A stretch of 64,000 nt of DNA, from positions 24,110 to 88,109 of the forward strand of contig NZ_JBLZFZ010000029.1 of NCBI RefSeq assembly GCF_050753385.1. Direction: 5' to 3'. Shown one piece after another: positions 35,509 through 43,372 of the stretch; within the stretch, counting starts at the first letter, position 1, and each line of letters starts with the position of its first letter. The stretch is from Pantanalinema rosaneae (lineage in GTDB: Bacteria; Cyanobacteriota; Cyanobacteriia; Leptolyngbyales; Leptolyngbyaceae). Below the pieces are notes generated by a model. The model did not search any database. It was not told where the DNA came from and saw only the letters and a list, made by a program, of their open reading frames with translations. The translations under genes were made by a program, and so were the position numbers.

Positions 35509-37701
35509 ATGCACCAGTCTTCTTCTGCTTCTAAACCTTGTGCTTGTCGAAATGTTGCACAATGTCAGGCGAAGGAAGCAGGACGGCTCTTTCTATGGTT
35601 TCCAGTTCCTCATACGTTGGCAAAAGTTACTGCCTATCTGAAGCAGGCAACCCTGGAGTATGAGGTGATGCAAGAGCGACCTGGTTTAAGCTTGATCTGC
35701 AAACCTGGACAAGCGAAGGAGATTGCTTGCAGTATTGCCCCGCTTTTAGCCCCGATGGAATTAAGGGAAACTCAGGCTTTATTTATTCGAGGTGCGGTGC
35801 AGCCTCAACTGCAAGATTTTAGTGATATTGCCTCCCTGCAACGTTTTATTAAGTTTAGTCAGTCCGACTGGCTGGTGGATATGCTGGCTACCGAACGCTT
35901 TACTAGCTACTTCCAGCCGATCGTGGCAATCCAAGACACAACCCAAATTTATGGCTATGAATCCCTCCTGCGGGGATTGGATGAACAGGGCAATCTGGTT
36001 ATGCCGGGGACAATTCTGGAGCAGGCAGCAGAATCGGGATTGTTGCCCCAACTGGATCGGATCGCCCGCCTCAGTGCGATTTCCCAGGTGAGTCGGCATC
36101 AACTGGGTGGTCACATTTTCATCAATTTCACGCCCACGGCGTTGTACGATCCGGTGTCCTGTTTGCGGAGTACCGTAGAAGCGATCGATCGGGCGGGAAT
36201 TCCCCATGAGCGGATTGTATTTGAAGTGGTGGAGTCAGATAATCCGCAGAATTTAGATCATTTGAGAACAGTGCTGAGGTTTTATCGGGATGCCGGGTTT
36301 CTCATTGCCCTGGATGATTTAGGGTCTGGCTACTCCGGTCTAAACTTACTCCATCAACTCCGTCCTGACTTCATTAAATTGGATATGGAGTTGATTCGGG
36401 ATGTGCACCAGGATCTGTATAAAGCGTCAATCACGGAAAAATTGCTGGAAATTGCGCAAAAGCTGGACATTCAGACGGTTGCTGAAGGCATTGAATGTAT
36501 TGAGGAACTGAACTGGTTACGCGATCGCGGAGCCACGCTGGCTCAAGGGTATTTGATTGCTAAACCCAGTGCTGTACCGGTGACGATTACACCCCATTTC
36601 GATGTGAATCAACCCAGTAAAACGGCTGTTAGCCCGATACAACTGGCTCAACACCAAAGCGAAGCGGAACGTATCGTGGCATCGGTGACGCAACGAATTC
36701 GGCAGTCATTAGATCTGAATGAAATTCTGCAAACTACGGCAGATGAGGTTCGGCAACTGTTTAATGTAGATCGAGTGGTGATTTATCAGTTTGAACTGGA
36801 CTGGAGCGGCTTGGTGGCGGTCGAGTCACTGGCGGAGGGCGGTCTGTCGATCCTGGGGATTCAAGTGATGGATACCTGCTTTCAGTCAACCCATGCTGCG
36901 TATTATCAAGAAGGTAATACGCGAGCGATCGCCGATATTGAAACAGCAGATTTATCTCCCTGTCATGTAGAGTTGCTTCGCAGTTTGCATATCCGAGCCA
37001 ACCTGGTTGTACCAATCTTGCAGCAAGAGAAGTTGTGGGGGCTCCTGATTGCCCATCAATGTACTAACACCCGTCGATGGCAGCAGTCGGAGGTGAGTTT
37101 ATTTAATCAACTGGCAAGTCAAGCCGCGATCGCAATTCAGCAATCGGAACTGTATCTCAAACTGCAACAAGCGAATCAGGAACTCCAGCGATTGGCGGCT
37201 TCCGATGGGTTGACCAAAGTCGCGAATCGTCGCTGTTTTGATGATACGTTAAATGCTGAATGGCAGCGATTGGCACAGGAACAAGCTCCCCTGTCCCTGA
37301 TCCTGTGTGATATTGATTGCTTCAAGCTTTATAACGATACGCATGGACATCTAGCGGGAGATGATGCCCTCCGGCAAATCGCTAAGGCGATCGCTCAAAC
37401 TCTCCAACGGCCGATTGACCTCCTGGCTCGATACGGCGGGGAAGAGTTTGCTATTATCTTACCGAACACCGAGGCGGAAGGCGCGATCGCGCTGGCTAAG
37501 CTGATTCAAACGAATGTTAGTGCCCTACAACTGCCGCATCCCAGTTCTCAGGTCAACCAATTTATGACCCTGAGTTTAGGGGTCGCCACCCTGATTCCTC
37601 AGCCCCAGTCTTCTCCGGCAACCTTAATTGCGATCGCGGATCAGGGTCTTTATCAGGCAAAAGCCCAGGGCAAGAACTGTGCGGTGCAATTATCTGGCTA
37701 A
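35509..37701 (+). CDS. EAL-GAF-GGDEF protein (cyclic di-GMP turnover)
   Basis: 730 residues. A short Cys-containing N-terminus (CACRNVAQC) and an uncharacterised ~90-residue region precede the EAL domain (~115-365). That domain has YESLLRG in place of EALLR, with NFTP, FEVVES, DDLGSGYS, KLDME and AEGIE all present, so phosphodiesterase activity is plausible. A GAF domain (~390-555) follows, then a GGDEF domain (~575-728) with an intact GGEEF and an RxxD inhibitory site (RPID) five residues before it. The protein could both make and break c-di-GMP. The ATG at 35509 with GGAG upstream is preferred to the in-frame TTG at 35485. Confidence 0.88.
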   Translation: MHQSSSASKPCACRNVAQCQAKEAGRLFLWFPVPHTLAKVTAYLKQATLEYEVMQERPGLSLICKPGQAKEIACSIAPLLAPMELRETQALFIRGAVQPQLQDFSDIASLQRFIKFSQSDWLVDMLATERFTSYFQPIVAIQDTTQIYGYESLLRGLDEQGNLVMPGTILEQAAESGLLPQLDRIARLSAISQVSRHQLGGHIFINFTPTALYDPVSCLRSTVEAIDRAGIPHERIVFEVVESDNPQNLDHLRTVLRFYRDAGFLIALDDLGSGYSGLNLLHQLRPDFIKLDMELIRDVHQDLYKASITEKLLEIAQKLDIQTVAEGIECIEELNWLRDRGATLAQGYLIAKPSAVPVTITPHFDVNQPSKTAVSPIQLAQHQSEAERIVASVTQRIRQSLDLNEILQTTADEVRQLFNVDRVVIYQFELDWSGLVAVESLAEGGLSILGIQVMDTCFQSTHAAYYQEGNTRAIADIETADLSPCHVELLRSLHIRANLVVPILQQEKLWGLLIAHQCTNTRRWQQSEVSLFNQLASQAAIAIQQSELYLKLQQANQELQRLAASDGLTKVANRRCFDDTLNAEWQRLAQEQAPLSLILCDIDCFKLYNDTHGHLAGDDALRQIAKAIAQTLQRPIDLLARYGGEEFAIILPNTEAEGAIALAKLIQTNVSALQLPHPSSQVNQFMTLSLGVATLIPQPQSSPATLIAIADQGLYQAKAQGKNCAVQLSG

Positions 37702-38038
37702 AGGGCTGTTGCTCCATCAAGCGCTAATGGATTAACTTCACTCAGGCGGCCACAAATCAATTTTTCTTGTTGAAATTCTTTTGTGACAGAGCGTTAAACT
37801 CTCAGACAACTGAATACACTGTCAACAGGGATAAATGAATAAAATTTTTGGGTAAATTTTTCTTTACAAGTGTTGTAGAACACCTGCTACAATCAACCTT
37901 TTTTGAAATGATGGAATTACTTCCTTGTTGCCGGAGAACTGAAGCCATCGCCAGTTGGCGATCGCGGTTCTACCTCCAGCAGTTCGATGGACAGGGGAGT
38001 GCAATGCTTCACATCCTCTTTGAAAGGCAGATGACTCT
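37702..38038. other. 0.34 kb promoter region before the pstS-like gene
   Basis: No gene is supported; an overlapping open frame at 37848-38045 is read as chance. It holds one ATCAA-N6-TTGAA site (37892-37907) and an AT-rich block (37835-37870) that may be the core promoter. No clear Pho box was recognised by eye. Confidence 0.55.
37892..37907 (+). promoter_or_regulatory. Candidate ArsR-type operator upstream of pstS-like gene
   Basis: ATCAA-CCTTTT-TTGAA, one mismatch from the perfect ATCAA-N6-TTGAT found in front of arsR and the GAPDH gene. It lies 131 bp before the pstS-like start. Confidence 0.45.
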
Positions 38039-39115
38039 ATGGTAGTGGGTACAAATAGACTCTCCAGGCTGTTAAACCTGTTCTTGGCGATCGCGTCACC
38101 CTTTGCTTTATCCGCCTGTGCCCCCTCAACCCAAGTTGAAGAAACGCCCCTTGTTGCGCCTGCGGCTGGGAAGATCGTAGCGGATGGTTCCAGTACGGTG
38201 TACCCGGTCACGGAGGCTGTGGCAAAAGCCTTCCGGACTACGACCGCAGGCACCAACGCCGAGATTGACGTGCGATTTGCTGGCTCTACGGCAGGATTTC
38301 GCCGATTCTGTGCCGGTGAAACGGACATTAGTAATGCCTCTCGCCCGATCTCAAAGGCCGAATTGTCAACCTGTGTGAAAAATGGCGTTGCCTTTATTGA
38401 ATTGCCCGTTGCCTTCGATGCTTTGACGATCGCGGTCAATCCCCAAAACTCCTGGGCAAAGGAGATTACGGTTGCTGAACTGAAGCAAGTTTGGGAACGA
38501 GCCGCTCAAGGCAAAATCACCCACTGGAATCAAATTCGCGCTTCCTATCCTAAGCAACCGCTGATGTTATTTGGAGCTGGAGCCGATTCCGGTACATTCG
38601 ATTACTTCAATGAGGTGATCATCGGCAGCACAAATGCCAGCCGCGCCGACTATGTTGGCAGTGAAGACGACAATGTTCTGGTACGAGGGATTAATCAATC
38701 AGTGGGGGCTCTGGGATATATTCCCCACGCTTACTACAAAGCCAATCAAGCGACTGTGAAAGCGCTACCTGTCAATAATGGGAATGGCCCCGTTTCACCG
38801 GATGATCAGAATATTAAAAACGCCACCTATCAACCGCTATCGCGTCCTCTGTTTATCTATGTCAACTCGAAGGCAGCCCAGGATAAACCAGAATTGCGGG
38901 CATTCATCGAGTTCTATCTGCAACGTGCGCCCAGCTTAGTCGAAACGGTAGGCTATTTGCCCTTGCCCGAGGAGGCGTATCGTTTGGCAGAGATTCAGTT
39001 CACGCGGGGCAAAATTGGCACTGCCTTTCAGGGCACTCCAGAACCTAACCTTACGGTGGCTGAACTGCTGCGTCGGCAAACGACTTTCCAGGCGGAACAG
39101 GCAAGCAGACCCTAA
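38039..39115 (+). CDS. PstS-like phosphate/arsenate-binding lipoprotein
   Basis: 358 residues with a lipoprotein signal ending in LSACAPS (Cys27). The binding-protein fold shows the family motifs DGSSTVYPVTEA (~48-59), FAGSTAGFRRFCAGETDISNASR (~80-102, quoted in part) and GADSGTFDYF (~180-189). PstS proteins deliver phosphate to the PstCAB transporter. No pstCAB genes follow; instead arsR, ArsJ-GAPDH, arsJ and acr3 do. This suggests a role linked to arsenate, such as scavenging phosphate in its presence or sensing it. The operator-like site upstream supports joint control. Function beyond anion binding is inference. Confidence 0.8.
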   Translation: MVVGTNRLSRLLNLFLAIASPFALSACAPSTQVEETPLVAPAAGKIVADGSSTVYPVTEAVAKAFRTTTAGTNAEIDVRFAGSTAGFRRFCAGETDISNASRPISKAELSTCVKNGVAFIELPVAFDALTIAVNPQNSWAKEITVAELKQVWERAAQGKITHWNQIRASYPKQPLMLFGAGADSGTFDYFNEVIIGSTNASRADYVGSEDDNVLVRGINQSVGALGYIPHAYYKANQATVKALPVNNGNGPVSPDDQNIKNATYQPLSRPLFIYVNSKAAQDKPELRAFIEFYLQRAPSLVETVGYLPLPEEAYRLAEIQFTRGKIGTAFQGTPEPNLTVAELLRRQTTFQAEQASRP

Positions 39116-39177
39116 TCAGGCGGAATCAATCAGAACCAGTCATGACAGATGGCAGAAAATGGGTTAAGATGAACTGC

Positions 39178-39193
39178 ATCAAAAAAAATTGAT
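39178..39193 (+). promoter_or_regulatory. Perfect ArsR-type operator before arsR
   Basis: ATCAA-AAAAAA-TTGAT ends 17 bp before the arsR start codon. ArsR/SmtB repressors bind inverted repeats of this form, so arsR is probably autoregulated. Confidence 0.7.
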
Positions 39194-39210
39194 AGGTAAG
39201 GTTGAACTTG

Positions 39211-39549
39211 ATGGTCAAGGCTGTTTCGTTACCTTCTGAGACGGTGATTGCTGGCTTCCAGGCGTTATCGGATCCTCTCCGAGTCAAAGTTGTGGAGCTG
39301 TTACGGGAGAACGAACTTTGTGTTTGTGATCTCTGTAAAGTGCTGAAGGTGGCTCAGTCTAAACTGTCATTTCACCTGAAAGCCCTCAAGGATGCAGATT
39401 TGGTGCGATCGCGCCAGGAGGGACGTTGGATTTACTATCGGCTGAATTTGTCTCAATTTGTGGTCTTGGAGCAATACCTGTCGGAGTTCCGGCGATACAG
39501 TCCCATTTTGCCTGCCCGTCCCTGTACTGATGCGGATGATATGCCTTAA
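39211..39549 (+). CDS. arsR: ArsR-family arsenic-responsive repressor
   Basis: 112 residues with a winged helix-turn-helix (~residues 20-85). The metalloid-binding cluster ELCVCDLC supplies Cys37, Cys39 and Cys42, the CxCxxC pattern of arsenite-sensing ArsR proteins. The recognition helix is in QSKLSFHLKALKDADLV. On binding As(III) it leaves DNA and allows expression. The ATG at 39211 with TAAGG upstream is preferred to the TTG at 39202. A perfect operator lies just upstream, and two more lie before the next gene. Confidence 0.9.
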   Translation: MVKAVSLPSETVIAGFQALSDPLRVKVVELLRENELCVCDLCKVLKVAQSKLSFHLKALKDADLVRSRQEGRWIYYRLNLSQFVVLEQYLSEFRRYSPILPARPCTDADDMP

Positions 39550-39567
39550 AGTACCCCCCCTTTGATC

Positions 39568-39596
39568 TTCCCTAACCCTGCTTAAACAGGAGGGAA
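39568..39596. repeat. Hairpin repeat after arsR
   Basis: TTCCCT and CCTG pair with CAGG and AGGGAA across a 6-nt loop (39568-39596). A second small palindrome (TCCCGAA, TTCGGGA) lies at 39612-39626. No T-run follows, so it may be a repeat remnant or may weaken read-through from arsR. Confidence 0.5.
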
Positions 39597-39656
39597 CCGA
39601 ACCGTTCAAAGTCCCGAATTTCGGGATGGGAATGAGTAGGTATCGTTTTAGTTAAT

Positions 39657-39676
39657 CCATCAATAAAATTTGATGG
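39657..39676 (+). promoter_or_regulatory. Perfect extended ArsR-type operator before the GAPDH gene
   Basis: CCATCAA-TAAAAT-TTGATGG, seven-base perfect arms, 36 bp before the start codon of the ArsJ-associated GAPDH. Confidence 0.7.
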
Positions 39677-39684
39677 AACAAAAT

Positions 39685-39700
39685 ATCAACTTAATTTGAA
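39685..39700 (+). promoter_or_regulatory. Second, imperfect ArsR-type operator before the GAPDH gene
   Basis: ATCAA-CTTAAT-TTGAA, spaced 26 bp from the perfect site, and ending 12 bp before the start codon. Two tandem sites suggest tight repression of gapdh-arsJ-acr3. Confidence 0.5.
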
Positions 39701-39711
39701 ATGGAGGAGCA

Positions 39712-40725
39712 ATGGCAATTCGGGTTGGAATTAATGGTTTCGGTCGGATTGGGCGGTTAGATCTAAGAGCTGCCTGGGGTTGGTCAGAATTAGAGTTTGT
39801 TCACATCAATGAAGTCAAAGGTGGGGCTGAAGCGGCGGCGCACCTGCTAAAGTTTGACTCGGTGCATGGACGCTGGACTCCGGAAGTAACGGCGGGAGTA
39901 GACCGGATTTATATTGATGGGCAACCGCTCACCTTTTCTGACCATACCCAACCTGGTGATGTGCCCTGGGAGGATCTGGGGATTGATCTGGTGCTGGAAT
40001 GTTCTGGTAAGTTTCGTACTCCTGAAACCCTCGATCCCTACTTTAAGCGGGGAGTGCGTAAGGTAATTGTGGCGGCTCCAGTCAAACAGGGGGCATTAAA
40101 TGTGGTGATGGGAGTGAATGACCACCTGTATGAGCCGACTCAACACCACCTGCTGACAGCGGCTTCCTGCACAACGAATTGTTTGGCTCCGGTGGTGAAA
40201 GTAATTCATCAGGGCATTGGCATCAAACATGGCGTTGTCACGACGATTCATGACAATACCAATACCCAAACGCTAGTGGATGCTCCCCACAAAGATCTCC
40301 GACGGGCACGGGCTTCGGCATTGTCATTGATTCCCACCAGTACAGGGTCAGCCACGGCGATCGGGCTAATTTATCCCGAACTGAATGGCAAACTAAATGG
40401 ACTAGCAGTACGAGTCCCATTGCTGAATGCATCGCTGACAGATTGTGTGTTTGAAGTCGCTCGTCCAACCTCAGTAGCAGAGGTGAATCAACTGCTCAAA
40501 CAAGCGTCAGAACAGGAGCCACTCAAGGGAATTTTAGGCTATGAGGAACGACCTCTGGTGTCGATCGACTATCTCAATGATCCGCGATCGTCTATTGTAG
40601 ATGCCCTGTCAACGATGGTGGTGGATGACACTCAGGTCAAAATTTATGCCTGGTATGACAATGAGTGGGGCTATGCCAACCGCATGGTGGAACTGGCGCG
40701 GAAAGTGGCTGTAAGTCTAAGTTGA
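39712..40725 (+). CDS. ArsJ-associated glyceraldehyde-3-phosphate dehydrogenase
   Basis: 337 residues with the full GAPDH layout: the NAD-binding GINGFGRIGRL (~residues 5-15), catalytic Cys153 in ASCTTN, and the conserved WYDNEWGYANRMV near the C-terminus. In arsJ operons this enzyme turns arsenate and glyceraldehyde 3-phosphate into 1-arseno-3-phosphoglycerate, which ArsJ exports. arsJ follows 13 bp downstream, so this is the specialised rather than the glycolytic or Calvin-cycle enzyme. The start has GGAGGAG at 39703-39709. Confidence 0.92.
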   Translation: MAIRVGINGFGRIGRLDLRAAWGWSELEFVHINEVKGGAEAAAHLLKFDSVHGRWTPEVTAGVDRIYIDGQPLTFSDHTQPGDVPWEDLGIDLVLECSGKFRTPETLDPYFKRGVRKVIVAAPVKQGALNVVMGVNDHLYEPTQHHLLTAASCTTNCLAPVVKVIHQGIGIKHGVVTTIHDNTNTQTLVDAPHKDLRRARASALSLIPTSTGSATAIGLIYPELNGKLNGLAVRVPLLNASLTDCVFEVARPTSVAEVNQLLKQASEQEPLKGILGYEERPLVSIDYLNDPRSSIVDALSTMVVDDTQVKIYAWYDNEWGYANRMVELARKVAVSLS

Positions 40726-40738
40726 GAGGGATTCTACA

Positions 40739-41995
40739 ATGACTTCAGTCTCTAATGGCAATCTAAAAAACTATGCCCTTGTCACCCTGGCATATTGGGG
40801 ATTTACGCTGACGGATGGGGCGTTACGAATGCTGGTGCTGCTGTATTTCAATGAAATTGGCTACACCCCGATTCAGATTGCCTTTCTGTTTCTGTTCTAC
40901 GAAATTTTTGGCATTGTCACCAACTTTTTGGGAGGGTGGATTGGCTCGCAGTTGGGCTTAAAAGTCACGCTCTATAGTGGTATCGGGCTTCAGATCTTCG
41001 CTTTAGTGATGCTGTCATTGCTCAATCGTGACTGGGCACAGTGGCTAGCCGTGTTATATGTCATGACCTCCCAAGCCTTCTCCGGGATTGCCAAAGATCT
41101 GACTAAAATGAGTTCCAAGAGTGCGATTCGTCTGGTTGTCCCGCAGGAGGCGCAATCGTCTTTATTTAAATGGGTGGCTGTCCTGACGGGATCGAAAAAT
41201 GCCTTGAAGGGGGTCGGCTTCTTTCTGGGAGCCGCCTTATTAGGCACATTTGGCTTTGTGCCTTCGTTGTGGATCATGGCGATCGGGCTACTGTTGATCC
41301 TGTTCACCGGGGCAATGCTGCCCAAGGGCATGGGCAAGATCAAGACGAAGGTTAAGTTTACTCAACTATTCTCCAAAAGCCGTGAAATTAATATTCTTTC
41401 AGCCGCCCGCTTTTTCCTGTTTGGCTCCAGGGATGTTTGGTTTGTGGTCGGTCTACCTGTCTTCCTCCGTAGCGGATTGGGCTGGTCATTCTACCAGGCA
41501 GGCGGATTTTTAGCCTGTTGGGTGATTGGCTATGGCATCATCCAGTTTCTTGCCCCGACCTTGCTTCGGCGGTTTGGCAACGGTGAGCCACCAAAGGCAA
41601 AAACCATTCAATTTTGGACTGGGATGCTGACGGCGATTCCTGCTAGTATCGCTCTAGCCATGCAACTCAATGCTCCACTGAATGTGACGATCGTCGTGGG
41701 ATTGATGATTTTTGGGATTGTATTTGCGTTTAATTCGGCAGTGCATTCTTACCTGGTGTTGGCATTCACGGATGACGACAAAGTTGCCCTCAATGTCGGG
41801 TTCTATTACATGGCGAACTCTGGTGGGCGACTGATGGGTACAGTGTTGTCAGGGGTGATTTATCAACTCTATGGATTAGTAGGTTGCCTGTGGATTGCAT
41901 CATTATTTGTGCTGGCCGCCTGGATCATCTCACTCAAACTTCCTGATCCACAACCCACTCAAGCGATCGCCTGGAAAGCGGGCGATGGGGATTAA
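40739..41995 (+). CDS. arsJ: ArsJ, organoarsenical efflux MFS transporter
   Basis: 418 residues with about twelve hydrophobic segments of an MFS protein. The opening YALVTLAYWGFTLTDGALRM (~residues 12-31) is typical of ArsJ. It exports the unstable 1-arseno-3-phosphoglycerate made by the upstream GAPDH; the product then breaks down outside to arsenate, giving net arsenate extrusion. Placed 13 bp after the GAPDH gene and 24 bp before acr3, in one operon. Confidence 0.92.
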   Translation: MTSVSNGNLKNYALVTLAYWGFTLTDGALRMLVLLYFNEIGYTPIQIAFLFLFYEIFGIVTNFLGGWIGSQLGLKVTLYSGIGLQIFALVMLSLLNRDWAQWLAVLYVMTSQAFSGIAKDLTKMSSKSAIRLVVPQEAQSSLFKWVAVLTGSKNALKGVGFFLGAALLGTFGFVPSLWIMAIGLLLILFTGAMLPKGMGKIKTKVKFTQLFSKSREINILSAARFFLFGSRDVWFVVGLPVFLRSGLGWSFYQAGGFLACWVIGYGIIQFLAPTLLRRFGNGEPPKAKTIQFWTGMLTAIPASIALAMQLNAPLNVTIVVGLMIFGIVFAFNSAVHSYLVLAFTDDDKVALNVGFYYMANSGGRLMGTVLSGVIYQLYGLVGCLWIASLFVLAAWIISLKLPDPQPTQAIAWKAGDGD

Positions 41996-42019
41996 TGTAT
42001 TGTTTTCTTCCCTCTGATT

Positions 42020-43174
42020 ATGAATCTAAAACGTTCGACCCAAAATTCAGGAGCAGTGCCAGCAGGTGGTTCACTCAGCTTGTTTGAACGCTATCTTTCC
42101 CTGTGGGTCTGTCTATGCATTGGAGTAGGGGTTGCATTGGGGCGGATCTTTCCAGGGGTTGCCGTTGCCCTGGATGCTATGAGCCTTTACCAGATATCAA
42201 TTCCGATCGCGATCTGCCTATTTTTCATGATGTATCCCATCATGGTGAAGATCGACTTTTCTCAGGCAAAGCGAGCGGTACGTGCTCCCAAACCTGTTGG
42301 CTTGACATTAGTGGTGAACTGGTTCATCAAGCCATTCACAATGCTTATATTTGCACAATTCTTTCTCGGTTGGCTGTTTCGCCCTCTAATCACAGGTACG
42401 GAGTTAATTCGGGGCATAGAAGTACCGCTAGCCAATTCCTACATTGCTGGAGCAATTTTGCTAGGGATTGCTCCCTGTACGGCAATGGTGCTGATGTGGG
42501 GCTATCTCTGTTATGGCAATCAGGGACATACGCTGGTGATGGTGGCAGTGAACTCGCTAGTGATGCTGTTTCTCTATGCCCCTCTTGGTCGTTGGTTACT
42601 GGCGGCGAATGACTTGACCGTACCCTGGCAAACAATCGCCCTCTCAGTTCTGATTTATGTAGGATTCCCTCTCATTGCAGGCATGTACTCCCGCTACTGG
42701 ATTTTTCAGCATAAAGGACGGGAATGGTTTGAACAGCGATTTTTGCATTATTTAAGTCCAGTTGCGATTGTGGCTTTGTTAATCACTTTGATCCTGTTAT
42801 TTGCCTTCAAAGGGGAACTGATAGTTAATCATCCACTCCATATTTTCCTGATTGCTGTACCGCTATTTCTACAAACGAATTTCATCTTCTTGATTTCTTA
42901 TGTTGCTGCCTTCAAGTTAAAACTTTCCTATGAAGATGCGGCTCCGGCAGCATTAATTGGAGCCAGCAATCATTTTGAGGTCGCGATCGCTACGGCAGTC
43001 ATGCTATTTGGATTAAACTCGGGTGCCGCATTGGCAACAGTTGTTGGTATGTTAATTGAAGTCCCGGTGATGTTAATACTAGTGGAATTTTGTAAGTGTA
43101 CAGCAATGTGGTTTCCCAGGGAACCAGAAAAGGCAACGCTCTATGATCCTCGCTGTCTTAGCTCTAATCGATAG
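42020..43174 (+). CDS. acr3: ACR3-family arsenite efflux transporter
   Basis: 384 residues with about ten transmembrane helices. Conserved Cys153 in GIAPCTAMV is the residue required for arsenite transport in the Acr3 family. The LYQISIPIAICLFFMMYPIM segment (~residues 55-74) is also typical. It expels arsenite using the proton gradient. It is the last gene of the ars operon; no arsC reductase or arsH lies in the window, so arsenate reduction must be encoded elsewhere or is not needed because ArsJ handles arsenate. Confidence 0.92.
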   Translation: MNLKRSTQNSGAVPAGGSLSLFERYLSLWVCLCIGVGVALGRIFPGVAVALDAMSLYQISIPIAICLFFMMYPIMVKIDFSQAKRAVRAPKPVGLTLVVNWFIKPFTMLIFAQFFLGWLFRPLITGTELIRGIEVPLANSYIAGAILLGIAPCTAMVLMWGYLCYGNQGHTLVMVAVNSLVMLFLYAPLGRWLLAANDLTVPWQTIALSVLIYVGFPLIAGMYSRYWIFQHKGREWFEQRFLHYLSPVAIVALLITLILLFAFKGELIVNHPLHIFLIAVPLFLQTNFIFLISYVAAFKLKLSYEDAAPAALIGASNHFEVAIATAVMLFGLNSGAALATVVGMLIEVPVMLILVEFCKCTAMWFPREPEKATLYDPRCLSSNR

Positions 43175-43372
43175 CGAATGGCGCTCAACTAACGCCATCG
43201 TTGACATAGCGAGGGCGGTTTATCGATTGGATAGGTTCTGTTTACAGAAGTTAAAGCCAAGCCCATCGCTTTCAAGGGTGGAATAGAGCGTTAGCGGCTT
43301 TAGCTAAGGGGGTAGGCAGTTCGGAACAAACGTTGCTCCGGTAGAGCCTTACGCCCCTAGGATGACCTCTGG

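Noticed and set aside
37848..38045. 65-codon frame before the pstS-like gene
   Set aside because: Covers the promoter and operator region and ends within the start of the next gene; no supporting motif.
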